Assembly (NCBI GenBank): GCA_949317995.1 | Contig: OX439051.1 | Span: 42,101,250 to 42,165,249, forward strand | DNA from: Acholoe squamosa | Lineage: Eukaryota > Annelida > Polychaeta > Phyllodocida > Polynoidae | Direction: 5' to 3' | DNA length: 64,000 nucleotides | Part shown: positions 1-11,833 of the stretch, piece after piece | How positions within the stretch are numbered: position 1 is the stretch's first letter | Layout of the letters: every line of letters begins with the position of its first letter | The notes under the pieces: generated by a model | What the model was told of the DNA's origin: nothing | The model's database searches: none | Seen by the model: the letters and a program-made list of their open reading frames with translations, nothing else | Program-made: the position numbers and the translations under genes

Positions 1-2785
1 GAATTAAAAGTTGATGATAACATTGTAGCCGACCAGGTAGGCATTACCAATGCCTGCAGAGATTTTTATAAAGACCTATTTTCAGAAGAACCTGTTGACC
101 ATGCTGCCATTATTGATTTTGCTTCTAACCTGCCTTCCTTGAAGGAGGAAGACAGATTAGCATGTGAGGGCCTTCTCACTGCTGAAGAAGTTTATACTAG
201 TTTAATGCAAATGAAGGACCATAAAAGTCCTGGTATAGATGGCCTTCCCAAAGAATTCTATGTCAAATTCTTTAGATTATTTGGAAAAGACTTTGTAGAT
301 GTCATAAATTTTTCTTTTCATCAAGGATTGCTCTCCCCATCCCAAAGGAAAGGGGTTATCACCCTGATCTGTAAGGTTAAGGACAGAAAGTATCTTTTGA
401 ACTGTTGGAGACCTATTTCCCTCCTTACGGTCGACTACAAATTAATTTCTAAAAGTCTCTGTAACAGAGTATCTAAGGTTGTTTCCTCTTTGATCGGTCC
501 GGAACAGACATGTGCTGTTCCGGGCAAATCAATCCATGATCAATTACATCTGATCCGTTCATTATTTGACTATGTAAATGCAAAGGACATCCCTTGTGGT
601 TTATTGAGCCTCGATCAAGCCAAGGCTTTCGATCGAGTTTCCCATGAATATTTATTCTCTATATTGAAAGCCTACAAATTTGGACCTGATTTCATCTCCT
701 GGGTGAAGTTACTTTATACTGATATTTCCTCATGCGTCCTAGTCAATGGTTACCTCTCCGAACCTTTCTCCATAAAACGTTCAGTTAGACAAGGGTGCGG
801 ATTATCCCCCTTGCTCTATGTTCTCTCTGTAGAACCACTGACCAGGAAACTCTGCCTTTCTCCAAAGGTTCAAGGCTTACCTATCCTGGGATATGATAAA
901 GAGCTTAAAGTTATTCAATACGCAGTTGATACGACGATTGTCATTAGAAACGATCATTCTGTTAAAAATGTTATTGAAATTACCTCTTTTTTTCAAAAAG
1001 CCTCAGGTGCTAAGTTAAATAAGGAAAAATGCAAAGGTCTTTTTATAGGGGCACTTGCTCGTAGGGAAGACATAGTTTGCGACATTTCCTTTGAAAATTT
1101 GGAACTAAAATGTCTGGGTATAAAATTCTACAAAGATTCCAAATTTTGCCTCCCAGGCAATTGGGATCATGTTTTCCTTTCCTTCCAAAAAATTTTGAAA
1201 GACTGGAAAATTAGAAAACTTACATATAAGGGGAAAGCTATTATCACCAACATCATGGCCTGTTCTAAATTATGGCATGTTGGCAAAATTTTGGAGCTAG
1301 ACGATAAACACCTGAAATCATTTAATGGTGCTATGTTCAATTTCATCTGGCAGGATATTGATAGAGTAAAGAGAGTAGTAATGTACAAAGAGTATAGTCA
1401 TGGGGGACAAAAGGTTACTAACATCAGCCTAAAATTGAAAGCCTTTCGTATAAATCTAATAGATTTGATATATGCAGAAAAGAAATCCCCATGGATGTAT
1501 TTTGCCATTTACTTTGTAGGTTTCCACCTCAGAAAGTGGAATAGTGGCTATGCTAGTGTGGTGGTCCCGAGTCGTCTTCGAGGTACCTTCGTGGTCCTCG
1601 TGGGCGACATCGAGAGCACCTCTATTACCCGACGCCTGGGGGCGCTGGAGTCCAGCACCACATCACCACTTGGTCACGTGGCCCTCGACTCCGGTGTATA
1701 TAAGGCCGTTGTACGGCCTTCCTCGGAGTCAGTCCAGCCCCGGCTGACCATCGTGAGCGATAGTTGGCGGCTGCCCAGCTACCATATTCTAATACTCCTC
1801 TGTGCTGCTGCACAGAGGAGGTGTATGTGGAATATCAACTGTAGACACTAGAAGGCCTAGTGTCGAACCTGTTATAGAGTTCAAACTCTGCCACCTGTAA
1901 CTGTGATCGAGAACGGCTGATGCCTATGTGTTAGTAGACAATAAAGTTTTAACTGGAACCTGAATAGTTGTTCTTCGTTGTTTATCGAAAGATTCGATGG
2001 AACATCGAGGGGTAGAACACTACACTAGTAATGCCATTCCACATGCTGATTCAATACCTTCTTTTTACATCCAGGCTCTAAGAGACTTTAAAGATTTCAC
2101 AGCAAAATTTCCAGATGTCGATTTGAGGATTATGTCCTCCAAAAAGTTATATGATCTCTGTAATAATATGGACATGGTCAGTCCTGCAATATGTCTGAAA
2201 CAAGTAAACTTGTTACTCGATTTTGATCTTATTTGGAAAAATGCCAATCATAAAATTCTAGACTCCAGACTCAAAGATTTCATTTGGAGAGTAGTCCATG
2301 ATATTCTACCTATCAATTCTAAATTGCATAGACAAGACAGATCAGTATCAGAAAAATGTCCCCTCTGTAAAACCGGCTCTGAAGATTTGATTCATATTTT
2401 TCTGTTGTGCAAATTTGTTAATTCTGTACTCAAAATTATTGAGAATATCTTTAGAGAAATGACTGGTTCAACCTGTATCTTGCAAAGGAATACCATCCTA
2501 TTCAATATCTTTCCTCAGGAACTGAGGAAATACTTACCTATAGTTCTTCTTGTACTATCCATATACAAACAAAGTGTTTGGATCATTAGGAATAAGGTCA
2601 AAATGGATAGAAAGAAACTAGTTTCATTAGACCTTTTAAATTTGTTTCTAGCCACTCTAAGGTTCCGTTTTGATCTAGACCTTAAAAGGTTAAAAGAGAA
2701 AGATTTTAAAAAGTGGTGGGGGCAGACCAATGCCCTCTGTTCTTTTAAGAACAACAAATGGGTTTTTAAATTAGTTGTTGAGTAA
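1..2785 (+). pseudogene. LINE ORF2 C-terminal half: reverse transcriptase and zinc knuckle
   Basis: The frame is open from base 1, so the true start lies outside the window. In the RT, motif A is LDQAKAFDRV near 610-640, motif B is RQGCGLSPLLY near 787-825, and motif C reads YAVD at 919-930 where the family has YADD. The second catalytic aspartate is thus a valine codon (GTT) and the enzyme would be inactive. The frame is then interrupted by the solo LTR at 1557-2024. Removing the LTR and one CTAG copy restores an in-frame join (GYASNAIPH), so the LTR hit a coding copy. The tail at 2025-2785 carries a CPLC...EDLIH.FLLC zinc-knuckle pattern usual at the end of L1-type ORF2. Confidence 0.85.
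1557..2024. repeat. Solo LTR, 468 bp
   Basis: It begins TGTGGTG and ends CACTACA, imperfectly inverted ends with the canonical TG...CA. It is flanked by CTAG at 1553-1556 and 2025-2028; the identity extends to CTAGT if the terminal T is counted. Inside are a TATATAA box (1697-1703) and an AATAAA signal (1940-1945) in the order expected of promoter and polyadenylation signal in a plus-oriented LTR. No internal coding region is present, so this is the product of LTR-LTR recombination. The family (Gypsy-like by the 4-5 bp duplication) is a guess. Confidence 0.8.
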
Positions 2786-3208
2786 TGTCCAAGGGCCTGA
2801 GACACTGGTCTCGCCCAAGGATCCACTCCCTGTTTTTAATTTCATGTACCTCCTTTTTCAGAAGCTGGTACCCCTTTGAGGGGGCCATAACCATGACGGA
2901 CATCAATTGTAATGAAAAGTGATGAATGATGGGAAAAAAAATGAAAACCCTTTCCCCCCAGAATAAAAATGAAAATCCCTATAATTTATATTTTAAAACT
3001 TAAATAGTTAAGAAAAAGAAGGGAAAGGGGGAGAAAAAAAAAGCCAATGAGGTCCATCCGAGGCGTGGTTATTGCTAGTTGAAAACTATACCCAATACCC
3101 CGCGGTGTCGTCCTGAAGTATGCATCGGCACTCGCACTTTCTGACATCTTCTGAGGGAGATGACAATTAAATAAAGAGAACACCTTTGCCAGATATTTTC
3201 TTCCCAAA

Positions 3209-3372
3209 AGGCACTTGGCTCTGCAAAGTGCATTGATGCCTCGCACCAATTAATCTTGATGTCATGATGCATGAATACATCCCTGAGGAATACCTTACTA
3301 AAATACTTTATTCATGCATCATGTTGAAGCTATGGGATTAATACACTTCCTAATGATCTGCACGATGCACCA
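3209..3372. repeat. Dispersed repeat, copy A
   Basis: About 125-165 bp beginning GGCACTTGGCTCTGCAAAGT, almost identical to 21934-22061. This copy has about 40 extra bases in the middle that form a small hairpin around ATGCATGAATA / TATTCATGCAT. No coding content. The family was not recognised. Confidence 0.6.
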
Positions 3373-3499
3373 TTGACTGGGGCTTCCCTAGCCCACATTG
3401 TTGACTTGACCCACTGTGGTGTGGGCTTGGTTTATCTGATGTGAGACTGCATTGGTAGGTGATATTACCACCCTAGCATTGCTTATATCTGCATTGTTT

Positions 3500-4129
3500 T
3501 CAGAGAGTTTTTTTTCTCAAAAAATCTAGCCAAAGTGATTTGTTTTGATTTTTTAGTAAGAGGTTATTTTTGAGTATGGTGTTACTTACTTCTTCCTCTG
3601 TCTGAACTTTGCGTTTTTTCTCTGCTGGAGCTTCAGTGGTGGTCTCAATGTCAAGTAAGTCAGCGCCGTCTCCCTCACCCATGGTGTCATAATGGGGTGA
3701 GGTGTCATCATGGTTATCATTCATGGTAGTCTCGTCACCTGGTACGGGCTTCCCTAGCCCACTTAAAAGGGTCTATATCTCCTCTTTCCTATCCCCTCAG
3801 GATGTGTGTGGTGCACATATGCGCGGGCACTGACACATTCCTCTGTTAGATTATCAACCTGTGAAGCACGGGATAGCCTCTTAGTGCCGCTAAAGTGCTG
3901 TAAAACACAAATCAATCAATCAATCAATCAATCAATCGTCACCTGGTACTTCTATGTCTGTGTTAAGTGGTGATTCTGTTAAATATTCAGTATAGGATTC
4001 ATCTAAAGCATGTTGAAATTGATTCTGTGTTATGAATACTAAGTCACCTTCCCTGTTGGGAGTGGAATGGTCTATTGGAGTCAGGTCGTGTAACACGTCT
4101 GTTTCCTTGTTTGTGTGAGAATTTTGCAT
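3500..4129 (-). pseudogene. Small acidic ORF split by a SINE
   Basis: Two minus-strand open stretches (4129 to about 3949 and 3731 to 3500) flank the SINE at 3745-3935. Taking out the SINE and one 13-bp duplication gives one continuous frame of about 140 codons starting at the ATG at 4129. The protein is acidic, rich in D/E/T, has a KKRKV nuclear-localisation-like motif, and ends in a Leu/Lys-rich helix. No domain was recognised. It lies about 430 bp downstream, on the same strand, of a hammerhead-like core (4563-4586), so it could be the 5' ORF of a Penelope-like element, but this is inference. Confidence 0.4.
3745..3935 (+). mobile_element. SINE with AATC tail, copy 1
   Basis: A 191-bp element starting CGGGCTTCCCTAGCCC and ending in an (AATC)n tail, flanked by a perfect 13-bp target duplication TCGTCACCTGGTA (3732-3744 and 3936-3948). 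A second copy at 37158-37336 is about 97% identical apart from tail length. Size, tail and long duplication fit LINE-mobilised SINEs. No clear pol III A or B box was seen, so the head type is unknown. A partial head-like match (GGGGCTTCCCTAGCCCAC) also occurs near 3379. Confidence 0.8.
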
Positions 4130-4562
4130 GTCCTAAAACATACAAAATATACCTCCACTGTATTTACATATGATGTTTGTTGTTATAGATAATAGATGTA
4201 AGTGATATAGTCAACCAATTCAGCAGGCTAAATTGATATAAACTGTATGGTGGGTGATGTGGCTTTGTGTACTTACGGCACTACTGCACAAGACTGAGGA
4301 CCCAGTCAGGCGTTTACCTGTATTTATAGACCCCAGGTGAGAGTGATTGATCTTGTCCCAGTGTTTACTTTGTTATTATAGACTATGCCACCCTGCACTG
4401 ATTGGAACCAGTGGAGTGGAACTTCCTTTGGAATGGTCCACTTTTTGTGGGGGTGGCCACTTCTGTAGATACTTTTCTGAACAAAGAACACTACTTAAAA
4501 TCCTCATTCTAGAGTCTTTTATAGGGATTTACTCTCACTTTTATGATGCTACAGTCTTGTGA

Positions 4563-4586
4563 GTTTCGACCTTTCGGTCTCATCAG
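4563..4586 (-). ncRNA. Hammerhead-ribozyme-like core
   Basis: Read on the minus strand: CTGATGA, then a perfect 4-bp stem GACC/GGTC closed by a GAAA tetraloop, then GAAAC. This is the conserved hammerhead core with stem II. A possible stem III (ACTC with GAGT, followed by A) lies further on, but I could not pair a convincing stem I. Hammerheads are known in the terminal repeats of Penelope-like elements and in retrozymes. No RT is attached here, so this may be an orphan end. Confidence 0.45.
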
Positions 4587-4589
4587 GTG

Positions 4590-6380
4590 CAATAAAATAG
4601 GTTCTGTATAGCTTTGTACATTCCAATAATGGTTTGATCCAATGTTGGCTGGGTTTGATTCCAGTATGGGGTACCCTACTGCAATGCACTGTCTGTGCTG
4701 CAGGCTACCTGTGGTGGTGCGTTAGGGTGCTAACTGTGGTACAACCACAGCAAAAATATTTTGGGAACCAGCGTAGCCTGGTACCAAAACTTTTTCACAA
4801 AAATGTATTGAGTTGTACTTACCAGGGTAAGGTGAAAATATCTTGTCCCATAAGTGGAACGTCGACTTACCATGGTGGGTGAGAGAGATAGGCTCCTCAA
4901 AACTAGCCATGAACACGCGGCAGTGGACCTGCAAGGGCCCAGGAGCATGTAAAATCGAGTTATAGTGCAAGGGAGACGACTGAAGGCCCTCATGTTCAAT
5001 GAAGGATGAATTGATATCCTACTGTGGTACCATCTAGTCGGCCTACTAGTCGTACTTCCTGCAAAGGTAAGTGGCTGTAGGTGGTGCGGAGGCAACAGCC
5101 TCCACCCCATTGCCTCAGCGGGGCAATGAGCAGGCATGGTGGGTGAAAACAGTCAAAGTTCATCTGTGGTCAGCAGATGATCAGAGTGGATCAGACCGTC
5201 GGTTTCTGCAGCGGAGTCTAATACGCTCTACTGGATTAAGAGATCGCTAACGACTGGGTTACCTGCCGGTTGGGTCGCATATGGCATTAAGTCCCAAAAT
5301 TGGGCCGCCACGCTCAGCTCAATGCCTGGCCTGTGTAAGGGTTACATAGGACTGAGCAAAGCCTTTTGTGATCAGGTTCCTTTGAAAAGGAGGGCCTGGG
5401 AAGCATTAGGGGCTCACTCTTCTGTTAGAAGGAATAAGGAATGAGAAGAAGTGAAGAGTGACATCAGAAAGGTTTCTGGCCTAGGCTGCACCTGCAGAAA
5501 TAGTTGCTGCAGGAGGCCAATAGAAATAAGTGTCTCATTTTAAAAGTGGCATCATGTGACTTACCTAGGAATGTTCTTTCTTTAAGACCCTCTTGGTGTT
5601 TTGTTTCTTGTAAGAGAGGGGGGGGAGATATTGGAGAGAAATTCCTCTTGTTATTCTGACACAATAGGATTGATGCTTTGACACCATGAAGATTGGATCA
5701 AGGATCTTATTCTAACACAGTAACAGCGATGCTCTGTGGAAAATAGAGTTAGTTTTTTTGTCTTTCTTTTTCTTGATTGGGCATCATGTTCAGGCAGACT
5801 GAATGTTAATAATAATCCATTTTTTTTAGAATCCTGGAGATATTTGCCTCGACAAGTGACACCTGTTGCAATGGGTTTTTCAGAGAGGACCGCGACTTTT
5901 CTTTTAGTCCCAGCCTCACAGGTCCAACATAGGGTTTCAATGATGCGTTCAAATTCCTTCTCATATCCTCCATGATTATGGGATAGCCTTCTTTATATTT
6001 TTTTTGTTTCCAGCTTGAACAGGCAGGATAGAAGCTGGCAAATGGTCTTAGCCAGAGAGGAGTATTTACGTCATTTAGATCGTATCCCCTGCTGATACTA
6101 TTGTTATATTTTTATTCTTGAACCTTTCTCTTTGTTTTCTGAAAGATAGAGAAGATTTCTTGCCACTTCTTTCTTTATTGTATGGATAATTAATAGTACT
6201 CAGGGGAAATAGCACCAGTTGATTGGTTGAGGTGGTCATCTTGAGGTATAAAGGTGAAGACCCAGGGTGTGGGACGCCAGTATAGGATTAGTGACCGAGA
6301 TGAACTGAGAATCCCTTGCCACTTACCTTCCTCTACTACTGGGATAGATACTTGTCATGGTAGTGCGAGGAGTGTATGAT
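4590..6380. other. No gene recognised
   Basis: About 1.8 kb of unique-looking sequence. Only short chance ORFs on both strands without family features were seen, and no terminal repeats. Confidence 0.5.
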
Positions 6381-6381
6381 A

Positions 6382-6700
6382 CAATTCAATTCAATTCAAT
6401 TCAAATTTCTTTATTTAGGCTGCATCAGGGGAACACAATGGTCCGAGTTATCCAGATACAGCAAATTAACTTTGACATAGCTGTAGTATTACAGTAGCTG
6501 ATTAATATTTTACAAGAGCTCAATACAATTCCGCTTAAGATATAGAGCACAATCCATAGGATTCATTCTTAGAGTCCCTGTTTGGACATGTGCTTTGTAT
6601 ATATATAATATATTATAAGTATGTTCATTAGTATTCGATATTATTTGTTCGGTCGTTGGTATAGTGGGCTGGTGTATCAATATCATTCTAAGATATTAGA
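6382..6700 (-). mobile_element. 3' end of a LINE or SINE, (GAATT)n tail
   Basis: Read on the minus strand, the sequence ends in AATAAAGAAATTTGAATT followed by four or five GAATT units (6382-6405). Such pentanucleotide tails after an AATAAA-like stretch mark the 3' end of non-LTR elements. The upstream limit is not defined; the coordinate given is a guess. No coding sequence was seen. Confidence 0.4.
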
Positions 6701-7189
6701 AAAGGTAATAATCCGGAGGGGGCACATTCCAAGTTAAGTCTTGCAAATAGGGAGAGAAAATGTCTAAAATTGGATATATTCACAGAGGTAAGTGTGAGGT
6801 ACCAACAAAAACTTGAAGTCATCCTGATACTTCCAAAAAAAATAAGTGAACATAAATGTTTCCTGGTTATCAAAATATTAGCCCTCGAGTACAGGTTGCA
6901 CAATCCAATTTCAGCCCCCCCCAGGCAACTGCCATGGAGATTGGACATTTTTCCTATGCAATTATGTTCTCCACTTTTATCAAAAAATCCCTTTTTAGAA
7001 TAAAAAATTGCATCTGTCAATGGCCCCTAGGTTGTTTCTTGACTATTTGTGCAAAATGGGACCCATCTTAAAAATTGGCATACTTTTTTTCTGGAAAGGC
7101 CTGTTGGCATGGCAACCTGGTTGCCATGGCAACCAGCTCAAACAAAATGAGAATAGCATTGGTTTAAATTCATTTTTTAACACAATTTG

Positions 7190-7726
7190 AACTTTAAAAA
7201 AAAAAGATCTACTCCTTGAGTACCTTTTCAAGGTTATGACATGTCTAAGGTCAAGGTCACCCTTTTCAAGGTCAAACACTAAAATTTGGCAGAAATTAGC
7301 AAGGACATCATATTTATGGCCATAAAATTGGATTAAATTCACTTTTTGACATGTCTTAAAATCCTAAAATGGTCAAGTCTTTGAGTCCTTTTTCAAGGTT
7401 CCAACATCATTGACCTTATCTTAGGTCAAGGTCATCCTTCTTAAGGTCAAACCTCTAAATCTGATTGAAATTTATATGAGAATTAAATTTTTGGCCATAA
7501 ATTTGGTTCAAATTCACTATTTGACATGCTTTAAGATGATAAGATTGCACTCCTTAAGTTACTTTTACTAGAAATGGCCACATCTAGGTTGGTCAACACA
7601 TTTTTTGACACACCTTGAAATCCAAAAATTTGCTACTCCTTGAGTACAAGGTCATGACACATTTAACCTTGGACAAGGTCAAGGTCACCCTTTTCAAGGT
7701 CAAATTTGGCAGAAATTAGCAAGGAA
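7190..7726. repeat. AAGGTCA-rich tandem units outside the fold-back
   Basis: About three units of a roughly 170-180-bp repeat containing AAGGTCAAGGTCACCCTTTT, AAATTTGGCAGAAATTAGC and TATGGCCATAAA. The same units fill the arms of the adjoining fold-back element, in the same orientation as its left arm. Either the fold-back inserted in an older array of its own kind, or the array is a duplicated arm. Confidence 0.6.
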
Positions 7727-10700
7727 AAGCTGAAGGATTGAACCTCTTTATACCAGTGTCCAGTATTTTAGGGTGACCTCCGTTACTATCAGCCTTTAGT
7801 GGCCCTGGGCAGAAAATAAAAAGAATATTCTGGTTAATACCAGACTAAAATGAAGATCAATTAGGAACATAGTTATGTGCCAGATTAGGACTTGATATCT
7901 CCTGACATCTCCGGACTAGATGCATTTCCCTGGCAAAATCTGAAGTAGTTTTTTTTAAGGTGAGTGACTTCTGTTACCATGACTAAGCATGTATTATTAA
8001 AGTGGAAACAAAAATAACTAGTACTACTCCAAAGAAAATGAAAAAAGGAAACTGTATTGCAAAATCAGATTGATTGATGGTATATCTAATTTTTTTTAGG
8101 GAGAAAGTACTGTGAAAAAGTGACCTCCGTTACCGGTGTCCTCCGTTACGAGTCAAACCACAATGTCTAGCTTTAAAATCCTAAGTTGGTCAACTCATTT
8201 TTGACACACCTTGAAATCCAAAAATTAGCTACTCCTTGAGCACAAGGTCATGACACATTTAACCTTGGCCAAGGTCAAGGTCACCCTGTTCAATGTCAAA
8301 CACCTAAATTTGGCAAAAATTAGCAAGGAAATCATGTTTATGGCTATAAAATTGGCTTTAATTAATTTTTTGGCATGCTGTAAAATACTAAAATGGCCAC
8401 ATCTTTGAGTCCTTTTTCATAGTTCCAACAATTTTGACCTTAGACAAGGTCAAGGTCATCCTTTTCAAGGTCAAACATTGTTGAAATCAGCTGGGAAATT
8501 AAATTTATGACCATAACATTGGTTTGAATTTACTTTATGCCATGCTTTGAAATACTTGGTCTTCTTTTTGAGTGCATTTTCAGGGTCATAACACAGTTGA
8601 CCTTGGCCAAAGTCAAAGCCATCCTTTTCAAGGTTAAACACCTCAAATTGGCTGGTTATTAGCAGCTCATCCTAAAAAAAAATGGGAGAAAATTTACACT
8701 TTTGAGAACACAGAAACAGGCCATTTAAAGGTAAAAATGCTGTTTTGTCCAAAAATGAGTTATGGTAATTTTATTAGAATGGATGTCAATTTAACTGAAT
8801 CAAACATTTTTAGGTAGATTCCCACTCTGAATAGTTTAAAATCATCATAGATCCTGCTGGATGGGACTAATATGCTGATATAAGTGGGGGATATTAACTA
8901 ATGACAACAGAGTATTTCAGGTTGCCATGGTAATCAAATTTTGAATTTTCTTTAAATTTGTATTGAAAATGCCACTCCAACAGCTTTCAGAAGATGTAAT
9001 GTGAACTATCAAAACAGTATGTTCAGAGATAACACAAAGTATATCATTGTGATTACAGTATAGTAACTGAGTAATTTTCCTGAAATTGATTGGTTTTGTG
9101 AATATATGACCAGAGCCTTAATGAGGCATTTTACAGTTTAAGATATTTGGAATGATATCTTTCAACAATGGTTTCAATATACTTCCCATGCTCTTATTAA
9201 TGTGTATTATATGAAATGAAAGCTCTTGATGCCCTTTTTTAAATACTCTTTTCTCTGAGGCCTATCCCTTAGTTTTAAGGATGGGTCAAAATGGTCTTCT
9301 TTTTGTTTAATTAATACTTTTTCAAAGTTCTAACATTGTTGACCTTAGCCTAGGTCAAGATCATCCTTTGCGAACACCTTTGGTAACATCTCTGAATTTT
9401 TAACCTGTGATTTGTGCCTTTATATTTGTTTGAAGCAGAATTCTTTAATGTATCTTTAACAATATGCAGGGTAACACTCATTAATAGTTCAAAATGGCTG
9501 CCATAAATTATACATGGTTCTAAATGTCATGAATAGATTCCTGGACTTCAGTAATGTCCTTTTAGTACTATTTATTTTTTTGTCTTTCTATTTTGATTAG
9601 GGATCGAGTAGTCATTTTTTTAAAACACCCTATTGTTCCAAGATTTTGATCTAATTCTGGCAGCCTTCTTGATTATCTCAATTTCATTCATAGTTGATAT
9701 TGTAACAGTTACAGAGAACCCAGGGTCTGGCTAAAAATCCATCTTCCACCAAATACTATAGTCAGTCACATTAAATTTTAAGTGTCCTTGACCTTGTGGA
9801 ACACAACTTTGACCTATTTACCTAGGTCAACCATGTCAACTTTAGAATTCCAAGCATGTTAAAAAGTGTATATAAACCAATTTTGTAGTTGTAAATATGA
9901 TTCCCTTAATGACTAAAATACCTTAGTGTTTGACCTGGAAAGGATAACCAGTGATAACATTGAACTTGAGCACGATCTACCACATTATGGCCTTCCTTGG
10001 TCTTGGAGTAGACCACATTAGTATTTTTTAAAGCATGCCATAAATTGAATTTAACCTAATTTTATGGTCATAAATGCAATTTCCTTGCTGCTTTTATCAA
10101 AAATAAGGTGTTTGACCTTTCAAAGGAGGACCTTGACCATGTCAACCATGTTATGACCATGAAAAGGTAATCAGGAAGTAAACCATTTTAGAATTTTAAA
10201 GCATGTCAAAAAGTGAATTTAAACCAATTTTATGGCCATAACTTTTATCCCCTTGCTGTTTTGACTTTGAAAAGGATGACCTTGGCTAGGGTCAATAATG
10301 ATAGGACCTTGAAAAAGGACCCAAAGAGTTGACCATTTTAAGTTTTTAAAGGTAGACATTATTTGTCAGAGAACTGAACAGGTGGGGATTTTTTTTCCTA
10401 TGCTTCCCCGGAACATCGGGAAAATACAAAAGATAGGGGAAAAAAATTAGTCGAGCAGACCACTTAAATTTTTTAAAGGATTTCAAAACCCTTAAACTGC
10501 CTGTACTGCATAAATGCATCACTATAGCACTGTATTTGGGAAACCCAGAGATGGAAAGTCTATTTCATAGCCATAAAGATGATTCCCTTGAGAAATTCAG
10601 CCGAATTCAGGTGTTTGACCACGAAAAGGATGGCCTTGACCGAGGCAAAGGTCAACCATGTCATGACCTTGAAAAGACACTTAGCGTTTAGTTACCTGCC

Positions 10701-11833
10701 TGATTTCAACCAGATTTAGCTGTTTGACCTTGAAGATGATGAGCTTGCCCTAGGCTAAGGTAAACAATGTTGGAACCTTGAAAAAGTATTCAAAGAGAAA
10801 ACCATTTTAGGTTTTCAGATGGGTGTTAAAAACTTAATTTAAGCCAAATTTATGGCCATAATCATGTTTGACCTTGAAAAGGATGGCCTTGACCTTGGCC
10901 AAGGTCAACCATGTTATGATCTTGAAAAGGCACTCAAAAAGTAGACCACTCTAGTATTTCAAAGCATAACATAAAGTGAATTTAAACCAATTTTATGGAC
11001 ATAAATTTAATTTCCCAGCTGATTTCAATGATTTTTGACCTTGAAAAAGATGACCTTGACCTTGTCTAAGGTCAACCATTGTTGGAACCATGAAAAAGGA
11101 CTCAAAGATGTGGCCATTTTTATACTTTACAGCATGGCAAAAAGTTAATTAAAGCCAATTTTTTAGCCATAAACATGATTTCCTACCTAATTTCTGCCAG
11201 ATTTAGGTGTTTGACCTTGAAAAGGGTGACCTTGACCTTGGCCAAGGTCAAATGTGTCATGACCTTGTACCCAAGGTGTAGCTAATATTTGGATTTCAAG
11301 GTGTGTCAAAAATGAGTTGACCAACTTAGGATATTAAAGCTGACATTGTGGCTTGACTCAGGTGGGTGAGCAGGCTATGGAAATGGAGGTAACTGAAAAT
11401 GGGGGTGGGCGGTAACGGAGGTCACCAGTAACGGAGGTCACTTTTTTACAGTATTTCCTCTCTAGAAAATTAGATATACCATCAATCAATCTGATTTTTG
11501 GTATACAGTTTCCTTTTTTCATTACCTTTGGACTAGTATCAGTTATTTTTGTTTCCACCTTAATTATACGTGCTTAATCATGGTAACGGAGGTCACTCAC
11601 CTTAAAAAAAACTACTTCAGATTTTGGCAGGGAAATGCATCTAGTGCGGAGATGTGAAGAGATATCAAGTCATCATCTGGCACATAACTATGTCCCTAAT
11701 TGGTCTTCATTTTAGTCTGACATTGACCAGAATATTCTTTTTATTTTCTGCCCAGGGCCACTAAAGGCTGATGGTAACGGAGGTCACCCTAAAATACTGG
11801 ACACTGATATAATGAGGTCCAGTCCGTCAGCTT
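7727..11833. mobile_element. Giant fold-back element, 4.1 kb
   Basis: The outer about 440-490 bp at the left (7727-8165) and right (11340-11833) are inverted copies, at about 90% by eye, starting AAGCTGA. They carry several GTAACGGAGGTCAC motifs. Inside, AAGGTCA-rich units run in one orientation on the left (8165-8640, 9290-9370) and in the opposite orientation on the right (9780-11340), so most of the element can fold back. There is no transposase or other ORF of note. Flanking AA on both sides is the only possible duplication. It resembles non-autonomous long-TIR DNA transposons; the superfamily is unknown. Confidence 0.75.

Larger units (their letters stand above)
1..2945 (+). mobile_element. 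Tx1/L1-like LINE, 3' part, split by a solo LTR
   Basis: Non-LTR retrotransposon fragment running off the left edge of the window. It comprises the reverse transcriptase, a C-terminal zinc-knuckle region and a short 3' untranslated stretch ending in an A-rich run near 2930-2945. The RT block order and wording (SPGIDGLP, CWRPISLL, QGCGLSPLLYVLSVEPL) are those of the L1/Tx1 branch rather than CR1 or RTE. An LTR lies inside the coding region and is listed separately. The exact 3' end is uncertain because no clear target duplication is visible. Confidence 0.85.
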
